A stretch of 56,375 bases of DNA from Thermoanaerobacterium saccharolyticum (GTDB lineage Bacteria > Bacillota > Thermoanaerobacteria > Thermoanaerobacterales > Thermoanaerobacteraceae). Made by a program: the position numbers and the translations under genes. The notes beneath the pieces were generated by a model. That model was not told the origin of the DNA. It saw nothing but the letters and a program-made list of their open reading frames with translations, and made no database searches. The stretch spans positions 1 to 56,375 of the forward strand of contig NZ_BBKT01000028.1 in the NCBI RefSeq assembly GCF_000747665.1, in the 5' to 3' direction. How positions within the stretch are numbered: the stretch's first letter is position 1; each line of letters opens with the position of its first letter. Below are positions 48,087 to 56,135 of this stretch, piece by piece.

Positions 48087-48452
48087 TTACTTGTAAATAC
48101 ATGACTTTGTACTGTCTTCTGGTTCTTTTTTATTTCCTATCAAAACCAGAATTCCTCCAACAAGTGAAAGCACCATAAAGATTGCAACTAATGTCCCACC
48201 TAATATAGCACCTAAAATTGAAGAGATGATTAATAGGATGCCTGCAGCTTTACTCTTTGCCCCAATAGCTATTGCTCCAAATATTACTACTAGGAATGAG
48301 AATACAACTCCACCCCAGCCAAGTCCTATTACTGTATTTGATCCTTCCGCTTGAAATGCTGATCCAGCTCCGCCTACAAGCAGTGTTGCTATAGCTGCAA
48401 ATATGCTTATAACTCCTGCTATCAATGAAATAATACCGTCTGCTTTTTTCAT
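48087..48452 (-). CDS. Small membrane protein (DUF4064-like)
   Basis: A 121-residue hydrophobic protein with three or four membrane helices and many Gly and Ala residues (ISLIAGVISIFAAIATLLVGG ... GVVFSFLVVIFGAIAIG ... AILGGTLVAIFMVLSLVGGILVLIG). The pattern resembles DUF4064 proteins of Firmicutes, whose role is unknown. It sits between the two defence operons with its own terminator. No link to defence can be shown. Confidence 0.65.
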   Translation of the reverse strand: MKKADGIISLIAGVISIFAAIATLLVGGAGSAFQAEGSNTVIGLGWGGVVFSFLVVIFGAIAIGAKSKAAGILLIISSILGAILGGTLVAIFMVLSLVGGILVLIGNKKEPEDSTKSCIYK

Positions 48453-48566
48453 ATAGATCTCCCTTTCTTTATATGATTATAATAGAATCATTAAGTTGCC
48501 ATTTATTTTATTTGCATATTAATCTTATCACAATGGCTTTCCATGTTGTGTCAGGAAATGCTTAAA

Positions 48567-48598
48567 ATAAAAAATGTGGCAAAAATCTTAAGCCACAC
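48567..48598 (-). terminator. Terminator after the sigma-RecQ operon
   Basis: TGTGGC (48597-48592 on the minus strand) pairs with GCCACA (48580-48575), followed by TTTTTTATTTT. Confidence 0.7.
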
Positions 48599-48601
48599 TA
48601 A

Positions 48602-49723
48602 TCACATTATCTCTTTTGGTAATATACCCAAAAAGTAATCTTCTATAAGATCCCAAAATTCTTCGCTGCTGAAATTTCCATCAAAAAGATAAGTAAGCAT
48701 TGCAACTGATATTTTATGCCTTTCCCCTATTATCTCTAATAGCTTATTTTTATACCTATAGGGTTTCTCTATTATTTCTTTCATCGTTTTAGTTTGATTT
48801 ACATAAATATATATCTGGCTGTTTTTCCCACCCAATGCTTTAAATATCAATAAATCTAAAGATTCCATCAATCCTAAAATAAGCATCATTTCTTTTATAT
48901 TACCATTCTCGATGTCGTCAACCAAATATATTTTCCCTTCATCAACATTGTTTATTATATAGTTAAATGTTCTATCAATCCATCTAAAGTACTCTGCAAC
49001 ACCGCTCATAAATCTGTATTCAATTTCTCCAGTCTTTAATGGTTTAACCGTATAAATTCTACTATGTATATTTTTATTGTAATCCCTTTGGAAAATAGAC
49101 ATAGAAGAAATAATAGATTCAACTATGCTTTTTGCTTTATATTCATTGTTGCCAATCTTTGTCATCAATAAGTCGACCAACCCGCCTTTACCATCTATCT
49201 TGTAATATTTTGATTCCCTTACAGAATTATATATAATATCTTTTACAGCATTTATATATTTGTTGTACATATTTAAATAATTACTATCTTTGAAATATAT
49301 TTCGACACACAGTGCATGCCGCATTTCGTTCTTATGTTCAAAGTCTAGCTCATGATCCCTTGAATAAAGCATATATTTAAACTTTGGAAATGAATATTTC
49401 TCATAAAAATTTTCTTCCCATATCTTTTTTAAATTGACAGAGCAAATATCAGGATAATCGTATTCTTCATGCAATACATCACCATATTCTTCAATTATAG
49501 CCTTTTGTATTTTGGGATCTATCTTAAAATATCCTATTTCAAATAATGGTATAGGTCTAATATTAAAAGGTGAAAATGCAAATCTTCTTTCGAAATCTTT
49601 TTGTATTAATAGCATTGCAGTCTTTACTTTGTTTATTCCATCTTCCTCATCAAAAAATGGATTCTCAAATATATGCTGAAAAGACTCTGCATCTACCAGC
49701 ATAGCATTTCTTCTTTTTGTCAA
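48602..49723 (-). CDS. C-terminal partner or C-terminal domain of the RecQ-like helicase
   Basis: A 373-residue frame of unknown family. It starts MLVDAESFQHIFENPFFDEEDGINKVKTAMLLIQKDFERRFAF (shown in part) and ends RHKISVAMLTYLFDGNFSSEEFWDLIEDYFLGILP. No nuclease or nucleotide motif is recognised. It is in the same frame as the helicase upstream, separated by one TGA (49766-49768) and 14 open codons. Its own first start is TTG without a ribosome site. It is therefore likely to be the C-terminal region of one protein of about 1060 residues, read through or split by a mutation. Confidence 0.6.
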   Translation of the reverse strand: MTKRRNAMLVDAESFQHIFENPFFDEEDGINKVKTAMLLIQKDFERRFAFSPFNIRPIPLFEIGYFKIDPKIQKAIIEEYGDVLHEEYDYPDICSVNLKKIWEENFYEKYSFPKFKYMLYSRDHELDFEHKNEMRHALCVEIYFKDSNYLNMYNKYINAVKDIIYNSVRESKYYKIDGKGGLVDLLMTKIGNNEYKAKSIVESIISSMSIFQRDYNKNIHSRIYTVKPLKTGEIEYRFMSGVAEYFRWIDRTFNYIINNVDEGKIYLVDDIENGNIKEMMLILGLMESLDLLIFKALGGKNSQIYIYVNQTKTMKEIIEKPYRYKNKLLEIIGERHKISVAMLTYLFDGNFSSEEFWDLIEDYFLGILPKEIM

Positions 49724-49765
49724 TTTTTTTATTGAAATTATTTTTTTATATTTTGCAGATAAAGT

Positions 49766-51781
49766 TCATATACTTTTTTTTATGACGTTAATTAGTTGAT
49801 ACTCTTTTACAGTTGATAAGCCGTGCAATTTATTTATATGCTTAAAATCATTTCTCATAAAATTGTAATATGCTTCTCCAATCATTTCAAGCTTTCGAGC
49901 AGCTCTACCTATTTCCTGCACATAATCGCATACATTGCCTGTTGGTGCAAAGTGGGCAATTATATCAATATCGTCAATGTCAATCCCCATGCCAAATGCT
50001 TTTGTTGCTAACATTACAGGAGTCTTATTCTCTTTAAATTTAGTATAATTCTCCCTTTTTTCGTATGGAGTGAGCCTGCCATGATATTTGGTAATGTATT
50101 TCCCTAGATTGTTAACTATACAGTACTCATAAAATCTATTTATCAGCGCTATCGTCGGAAAATATATAAGCATTTTTTGTCCCAGTGTCAATGATTTATT
50201 CATTTTCTCTATAAGTTTATCAAATTTATTTAATTCATACTCATCTTTTTGAGTAATTGTTACTTCAGATTTCTCTATATTTATTTTTATATCATTTCTT
50301 TTAACGTAGCCCAGGTAAGTAATAGGATCTAACATTTTAAGGCTTTGTATAGTCTCATCATACATATCTTCCATACCGCCATAAATAGCAGTTGCAGTAA
50401 ATGTAGCTATTACAAAGTTTGGTTTGCCATTTTTGCGTTGATACTTTTTTATTCTATCTAAATGATCCCCCAAATACCAATAATCAGGTCTAAATTGCTT
50501 GCCCCACGTTGTAACTATGTGGGCTTCATCTATTACTAATAGACCTAACTGACGATCTCCTATTATCTGTTCTAAATCACTTTTGCTGAGAAGCGACTCA
50601 GGCGAAAGATACAATATATGGCACTTTTTATCGGCAATTTCATTCATAATTTCCTGCCTTTTTATAGGTGATATGTCTGAATTTATTGTCCTTGCATATT
50701 TGTAATTTTTCTTATCTAGATTATAAACTTGATCATTCATAAGACCTATCAGTGGTGAAATCACTATAGTAAAAAGTTCATATTTTTCTGCTAAATAGAT
50801 AGCAGGAATCTGGAACATAGCAGATTTTCCTGAACCAGTAGGTGCAGTTACAAAAATGTCTCTATAATTTTCCCCTCTATAGCATTTTTCAACTTCTTCA
50901 ACTATTCTTTCAATTATTTCACCTTGTGATACACTTTTTACGACTTTTTCTTTAATATATAATCTATCAATGTCATACATTTTAATTTTTCTAAATGCAT
51001 CTTTCCCCCAATATTTTTTCAATATTTCATAGTATTCTTTTCTGACTGTTACCGGTCTTTCCCTATCTTTAACATACCCAATTTTAATATCTATGTCACT
51101 TTCATATATGTTTTTTAAAATCTGAAGCTTATCTAAATATGAATTATAAGCGTTGTGCCAGTCCCCCAATATATGTATATCTTTTACTTTTCCTTCTATG
51201 ATGTCGTCTAAAAAAGTCACGTAGCTCTCTTCAGTATCCAACTTGTAGCATTTATCTAAAGACGTCACAACCTCCTTTTCAATTTTTGTATCAGCCTTTG
51301 TAAATACTGGATATTTTTCTTCTTTCTCATCAGAAATTATATTATTGTATACGACATAATATTTACCATTGATATATTTAAAATTACTATATATTGCTAT
51401 ATAATCTGATAAATTGCCGATTTCTTCATCTGATTCATTATCCTCATCAAAGTTAATCAGCAAAGATTTTTTTATATATTCCGGAATATCAACGTATAAA
51501 GGAAAGTAGTTTATGTATATATTATTTTCAAGAATTGTTATTTTTTTGAATTTATATATTATAAACGAATAGAGGATTAAATATTCCTCATAAGTAATTA
51601 CTCGTCTTTCATTTATTAGATTGAAGTATTTTAGTTTATCATTTTTTAATATGTCATCAATGTCTATTGTGATGTTATTATCGTACAATTTTATACTAAA
51701 TCCCTTTAAGACTATAATAGTTTCATCATCTTTTAAATAGCTTTGTATTATTTCGCTTATAAGATCTTTTAAGTTTATCAA
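49766..51781 (-). CDS. RecQ-like DEAH helicase
   Basis: A 671-residue protein. About 280 N-terminal residues of no known domain precede a superfamily 2 helicase core. Motif I is APTGSGKSAMFQIP, motif Ia VISPLIGLMNDQ, motif II LLVIDEAHIVTTWG, motif III TFTATA, motif V ATKAFGMGIDIDDIDIIAHFAP and motif VI QEIGRAARK. The GRxxR-type motif VI and MNDQV are RecQ-like; RQC and HRDC domains are not seen. Start TTG 51781 has GAGGTG 8 nt upstream and follows the sigma gene by 7 nt. It ends at a TGA beyond which the frame stays open. Confidence 0.82.
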   Translation of the reverse strand: MINLKDLISEIIQSYLKDDETIIVLKGFSIKLYDNNITIDIDDILKNDKLKYFNLINERRVITYEEYLILYSFIIYKFKKITILENNIYINYFPLYVDIPEYIKKSLLINFDEDNESDEEIGNLSDYIAIYSNFKYINGKYYVVYNNIISDEKEEKYPVFTKADTKIEKEVVTSLDKCYKLDTEESYVTFLDDIIEGKVKDIHILGDWHNAYNSYLDKLQILKNIYESDIDIKIGYVKDRERPVTVRKEYYEILKKYWGKDAFRKIKMYDIDRLYIKEKVVKSVSQGEIIERIVEEVEKCYRGENYRDIFVTAPTGSGKSAMFQIPAIYLAEKYELFTIVISPLIGLMNDQVYNLDKKNYKYARTINSDISPIKRQEIMNEIADKKCHILYLSPESLLSKSDLEQIIGDRQLGLLVIDEAHIVTTWGKQFRPDYWYLGDHLDRIKKYQRKNGKPNFVIATFTATAIYGGMEDMYDETIQSLKMLDPITYLGYVKRNDIKINIEKSEVTITQKDEYELNKFDKLIEKMNKSLTLGQKMLIYFPTIALINRFYEYCIVNNLGKYITKYHGRLTPYEKRENYTKFKENKTPVMLATKAFGMGIDIDDIDIIAHFAPTGNVCDYVQEIGRAARKLEMIGEAYYNFMRNDFKHINKLHGLSTVKEYQLINVIKKSI

Positions 51782-51788
51782 TTGTTTT

Positions 51789-52812
51789 TCACCTCAATAT
51801 AAAATCTCTTAATTTCTTTGACCTAGAAGGATGTCTCAACTTTTTAATTGCTTTTTTCTCTATCTGCCTTATTCTCTCTCTTGTGATATTGTATTCTTTA
51901 CCTATTTGCTCTAATGTCATTCCATCTCCACCATCTAATCCAAATCGCATTCTTATAACTTCTTTTTCCCTCTTTTTTAATGTATCTAATAAATTATTGA
52001 TAGTTTCTTTCAATAATTTTGAATCAACATCTTCTTCTACTGTTGGATTTGTTTTGTCGACTATAAAATCAAGCAATTCAGTGTCATCATCTTCCATGTC
52101 TTGTCCAACATATCTGTTTAAGGAATCGACAGACAGCAAATTTTTTTATAATAAACATAATTTCATTATATTTTTCTTCTTTTATATTATTTTCTATCAA
52201 TATTTTCTTAATCTGCTCTTTTGACAACTCATAATGATTGCTCAATACTTTTAAAACTTTATTGATTGTATCAAAATAATGAGTAGGTAACCTTATGATA
52301 AATCCATAATCACAAATATTTCTTTTAATAGCTTGATCTATCCACCATACCGCATATGTTACAAATTTAACCTCTTTTTTTACATCGAAACGTTCAGCAG
52401 CTTTTATTAGACCTAAATAACCATACTGTACAAGGTCTTCTTCGTCAAGGCATAATTCATATTTTCTAAAATATTTATATGCACGACTTATTACAAGCTT
52501 TTTATTTCGGTTCGCAAGTGCTTCCAGAGCCCAACTATTGCCTTGCTGGTACAATATGCATAATTGTTCATTCGTTAGACACTCTATTTTTCCTGCAGGC
52601 ACATTATCATGTCTGATTGAAGCATTATTTTTACTATAATCATTGCTGTCATCATAAATAATCTCGATATTTTCATCTATTAAAACATTTATAATCTCGT
52701 ACTGCTGGTGCAAATCAAACATTGAAAACAATTTGTCAAAATCATCTTCGCTAATTGCATTGTTTTTATCTAAATAAGGTTTTATTCTATGTAAAATAAA
52801 TTCCTTATTCAT
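51789..52812 (-). pseudogene. Alternative sigma-70 factor, frameshifted
   Basis: About 340 residues when joined. The N-terminus resembles sigma region 1.1 (KPYLDKNNAISEDDFDKLFSMFD). Region 2 has LVQYGYLGLIKAAERFDVKKEVKFVTYAVWWIDQAIKRNI, with the promoter-melting aromatic residues. Region 4 has GMTLEQIGKEYNITRERIRQIEKKAIKKLRHPSR, a primary-sigma-like helix-turn-helix. The frame breaks in the T7 run at 52141-52147. As written the core-binding region 2 is separated from the -35-binding region 4. It heads an operon with the RecQ-like helicase next to BREX, an unusual place for a region 1.1-bearing sigma. Confidence 0.85.
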
Positions 52813-53115
52813 TTTAAAATCTCCTCAAATAATTTAAAACTAATTTAGGTCTTTATTATTAATTCGATATAAGTCATTTCTTTCCTGCATATCCATAAAA
52901 TATTTTAATATTTAAGATGGTAATGGAATATCATTTTTTATTAAGTATAAAAATTAATACAAAATCATCTCTATAAAAATATTACAATATTTAAGGGCAT
53001 AGTATTACCTAAAATAAATTTTATTCAAAAAAATATCAATTAACTTGTGAGTCAACTTTAAAGTTACTAACTCATAAGTTAGCAAATTGCACTTGCTCAT
53101 AAGCCAAATAGTCTC
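52813..53115. promoter_or_regulatory. Non-coding region upstream of the sigma gene, with repeated motifs
   Basis: Three related decamers occur: ACTTGTGAGT (53043-53052, inverted), ACTCATAAGT (53070-53079) and GCTCATAAGC (53095-53104). A 12-bp palindrome AACTTTAAAGTT (53054-53065) and a CTAACT/AGTTAG hairpin overlap them. The remainder is very AT-rich with no ORF. The cluster could be the operator of the sigma operon or iteron-like repeats for the neighbouring winged-helix protein. Confidence 0.45.
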
Positions 53116-54090
53116 TTACGTATACGACGGAAATACGTAGTCATCACTAGCTCTACCTGTCAAAAGGTATCTCTCAAGCTCTTCTATGTTGTACTTTCTT
53201 TGGGGATATGAGTTAAAGTAGTTTCGTGGCACTTCATAATCACGTTTTGGCTGTTTTGTTGCTTCTATTTGTGAAAATAGTTCTTTTTCTTTAACGTAAT
53301 TTTCCGCCACTTTCTCTAAAAATTTTGCTGGATATTTTATTTCTTTCCCTTTCATTCTAGAAAGACAGACCTTCATATCGTCGCCACTAAGATTGTATTT
53401 GCTTTTAATGGTATCTATCAAGGCATTTGGTATTGCTGATTCGCTTTTCGCCTTGACTATTTTTGATGTACTCTGCCTCTCATCTTCAAATTTCTTTACG
53501 GTAGAAAAATCCTCATGATTGATAGATCGATCTATCATATTATTTTTTTCAATCGATCTATCTGATTGATATGATTTATATATAATACTACTCATAGTAT
53601 ATATGTCGTCACTTTTTGAAACTGGTGATTTTTCAATGGTTTCAGAAAATGACGATCCACCTTCGGGTTTACTAAATTGTGATGTGGTTTCGCTTTCTGA
53701 AGTGCCATCTATATTAAGTGATTTAAGCCAATTTTCGTATGTTAAATATTCGCAAGTCTCTTTATCATAGGCATACGTCAAATTTTTGTTACTTTCATTT
53801 TTTGAAATCATGTAATACTTTTTTATCCTGCCTAAGTCTGTGTTGTCAATAAAGCATACAATAAGCTTTTTGTCGATCAACTTCTTTATTGTTTCAGAAA
53901 TCGCACCGGCTGATAAACCTGTGCCATTGTCCAGCCTCTTTTTAGCATCGTCAAGTTTGCCATTTTGAAATTCGTCTGTAGTAATATGTACAGGAAATTT
54001 ATCAGCATACTTTAGCAGAAATAGCAAAAGCTTTATTTCACTTCCCGAAAGACTGTCTAAATTTTCGTATATGTAATCTATCCCTAACAT
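53116..54090 (-). CDS. Winged-helix protein, possibly replication-related
   Basis: A 324-residue protein I do not recognise at family level. The first 95 residues look like a winged helix (LSGSEIKLLLFLLKYADKFPVHITTDEFQNG ... GLSAGAISETIKKLIDKKLIVCFID). A long Ser/Thr/Lys-rich linker follows, and the C-terminal 110 residues (NLSGDDMKVCLSRMKGKEIKYPAKFLEKVAENYV) resemble the small C-terminal helix domain of DnaD/replication-initiator-like proteins. It may be a plasmid- or phage-derived replication or partition factor. Its ribosome site GGGAGAGG overlaps one arm of a 9-bp inverted repeat. Confidence 0.55.
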   Translation of the reverse strand: MLGIDYIYENLDSLSGSEIKLLLFLLKYADKFPVHITTDEFQNGKLDDAKKRLDNGTGLSAGAISETIKKLIDKKLIVCFIDNTDLGRIKKYYMISKNESNKNLTYAYDKETCEYLTYENWLKSLNIDGTSESETTSQFSKPEGGSSFSETIEKSPVSKSDDIYTMSSIIYKSYQSDRSIEKNNMIDRSINHEDFSTVKKFEDERQSTSKIVKAKSESAIPNALIDTIKSKYNLSGDDMKVCLSRMKGKEIKYPAKFLEKVAENYVKEKELFSQIEATKQPKRDYEVPRNYFNSYPQRKYNIEELERYLLTGRASDDYVFPSYT

Positions 54091-54101
54091 CTATATCCTC
54101 T

Positions 54102-54139
54102 CCCTATATTTTATTTTCGGTTTCACTTATAATATAGGG
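54102..54139 (-). promoter_or_regulatory. Inverted repeat over the ribosome site of the winged-helix gene
   Basis: CCCTATATT (54102-54110) and AATATAGGG (54131-54139) pair over 9 bp with a 20-nt loop. On the minus strand the arm near the gene supplies the first G residues of the ribosome site. Confidence 0.45.
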
Positions 54140-54164
54140 GAAGTTTAAAAATCTTATATACGTT

Positions 54165-54731
54165 TTAAAAATTTTTTTCGCTTATAATTTTTTTGATATA
54201 AATTGATTCATATTCGTCTTCCAAAATGTCCATGATTATCTCGTCATACCTTTCACCTGCTATTCTTTTTGCTTCTCTTATCCTCCCTGCCTCTTTGAAG
54301 CCAACTTTTTTGTAGCAAGATATAGCCGGTTTATTGTAGGAGTAAACTCTTAAATAAATATTGTGCATATTGAGGATATTAAATCCAAAATCAAGTGCTA
54401 GTTTAAGTGCATCTTGGCCATAGCCTTTACCCCAAAATTCTTTGTTTCCAATAAATAATCCTACCTCGGCAACTCCATTTATGTAATCTATTTTAGGAAA
54501 TCCGATATTGCCAATAAGCTGATCCGTCTTAATATCTACTATGGCAAAATTGTATTCTTTTGACAATGTTTCTATAGTTTCTTTTTCTCTTTCTTTAGTA
54601 ACAATTTGTGATGCAAAAAGCATACCTGCAGCAACTTCCATGTCGTTTACCCATTCTGTGTACTTTTCGTAGTCATCTACATTCATCGGTGACAAATAAC
54701 ATTTTTCTCCTATTAATTTCTTGCAATACAT
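54165..54731 (-). CDS. GNAT-family N-acetyltransferase
   Basis: A 188-residue acetyltransferase of the RimJ/SpeG-like GNAT group. NVDDYEKYTEWVNDMEV at the N-terminus, VGLFIGNKEFWGKGYGQDALKLALDFGF with the acetyl-CoA loop (GKGYGQ), and RVYSYNKPAISCYKKVGFKEAGRIREA near residue 140 are typical. The substrate is unknown. The ATG has a GGGGGAG ribosome site. It is monocistronic by its neighbours' arrangement. Confidence 0.88.
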   Translation of the reverse strand: MYCKKLIGEKCYLSPMNVDDYEKYTEWVNDMEVAAGMLFASQIVTKEREKETIETLSKEYNFAIVDIKTDQLIGNIGFPKIDYINGVAEVGLFIGNKEFWGKGYGQDALKLALDFGFNILNMHNIYLRVYSYNKPAISCYKKVGFKEAGRIREAKRIAGERYDEIIMDILEDEYESIYIKKIISEKNF

Positions 54732-54894
54732 GTATATCTCCCCCAGTCAAATATAATATTAATACAATTTTATTTTTTAAAACTCCATATGTCAAGAAAT
54801 TTCAGTCACGCAAATATCTTTACAAATCTTCGAATAATTTCTAATTAACATTTAAAACTAATAATGTCAGTATTGAAATGTGGGGATGTTGTAC

Positions 54895-55986
54895 ATGAAA
54901 AGCGTCACAATTAAGGAACTTTTTTCTGCCATGTTTTTATTTGAAATAGGAAACACTATTTTATTTGCACATGGAATATCGGCAAAACAGGACTCATGGA
55001 TAGCAGTTTTATTGGCAATGATTTCAGCACTACCGCTTTTGTATTTGTACATTTTTTTATACAACACATACAATATCAATCTAACTGAGATATTAAAAGT
55101 AAGCTTTGGAAAAATCATTGGAAGGATAATATCAATAATCTACATGTTTTACTTTTTTTATATGGCGGCCCGCGTCACGAGGGATTATCTAGAGCTAAGT
55201 ACGAGCAGCATATTTCCTTTAGCACCTATTAAAATTATTGCCATTTTCTTGATGATTGTGACTGCATACTTTTTGCTGTTCGACATAAGTGTGACATTAA
55301 ATGTAGCTAATATCCTATTGCCTTTTTTTCTTTCGTTAATATCAATCATTTTCATATTTGCTTTTACAATACCTGGTTATAGTTTTAGCAAAATCTTCCC
55401 AATATTTGAAGGTGGAATAATGCCAGTATTAAAAGCAGCATATCCACGTATACTTACTTTTCCTTTTGGAGAGATGTTTGTTTTTATGATGATATTTCCA
55501 GAAATAAAATGCAGCAAAGATTTATTCAAATACTCTTCTCTCGTTTATTTGATTACTGGAATTTTACTTGCATTCAATGATATAAACATAATATCTGCCA
55601 TAGGCGTCAAAGAAGCATCAAGAGTAAATTTCCCATTTTACACTGTAACAAGACTTATCACATTAGGCTTTTTAAGAAGTTTGGATTCTTTATACATAGC
55701 CCTTATGATAATAGGCAATTTAATCAAGATAATCATTTTTGCCTTTGCCGGTTTGAAAGCTTGCCAATCTGTTTTTGATATAAAGGAATATAAATTTTTG
55801 ATAATTCCCACTGCTACAATTGTCTATGCCTTATCAATTGTCACAGCGGAGTCGTATTTTATTCAAATACCTGTGGAGCTTCCTATAATGGCCCTTTATG
55901 TTCATGTTCCTTTATTAGTTATAGTACCGCTTATATTATTAATAGTGTATTTTCTAAAGAAGGTAATAAATTCATGCATAACTTGA
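54895..55986 (+). CDS. GerAB-type spore germination permease
   Basis: A 363-residue integral membrane protein with about ten helices, of the GerAB/GerKB (APC superfamily) group that forms the B subunit of germinant receptors. ISAKQDSWIAVLLAMISALPLLYLY at helix 2 and FPFGEMFVFMMIFPEIK mid-protein are characteristic. The A and C subunit genes are not seen; IS110 lies 34 bp downstream. ATG 54895 is preferred to GTG 54880 because GGGGAT precedes it. It implies a spore former. Confidence 0.9.
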   Translation: MKSVTIKELFSAMFLFEIGNTILFAHGISAKQDSWIAVLLAMISALPLLYLYIFLYNTYNINLTEILKVSFGKIIGRIISIIYMFYFFYMAARVTRDYLELSTSSIFPLAPIKIIAIFLMIVTAYFLLFDISVTLNVANILLPFFLSLISIIFIFAFTIPGYSFSKIFPIFEGGIMPVLKAAYPRILTFPFGEMFVFMMIFPEIKCSKDLFKYSSLVYLITGILLAFNDINIISAIGVKEASRVNFPFYTVTRLITLGFLRSLDSLYIALMIIGNLIKIIIFAFAGLKACQSVFDIKEYKFLIIPTATIVYALSIVTAESYFIQIPVELPIMALYVHVPLLVIVPLILLIVYFLKKVINSCIT

Positions 55987-56063
55987 TTTTGCTATTTTTG
56001 TGTTATATTATATCCTTAAAGGAGCATTCCTGTAATAAAGAAATATAAGATTTGAAATAAAAA

Positions 56064-56130
56064 GTACCTCCTGATAAAATACAAGATGTCGATTGTTCAT
56101 GAACACGACTCTCAAATAACAAGGAGGTAC
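56064..56130 (+). promoter_or_regulatory. Nested stem-loop over the transposase ribosome site
   Basis: GTACCTCCT (56064-56072) pairs with AGGAGGTAC (56122-56130), so the ribosome site is closed in a 9-bp stem. In the 49-nt loop, GTCG (56088-56091) pairs with CGAC (56106-56109) around the palindrome TGTTCATGAACA (56094-56105). The left copy has the same structure. Confidence 0.65.
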
Positions 56131-56135
56131 CTAAT

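Noticed and set aside
49766-49768. Selenocysteine at the TGA between helicase and C-terminal region
   Set aside because: The TGA is not in a redox-type context, no bacterial SECIS-like hairpin was seen directly after it, and run-length changes offer a simpler origin.
53043-53104. CRISPR repeats
   Set aside because: The repeated units are about 10 bp, unevenly spaced and partly inverted, with no spacers or cas genes.
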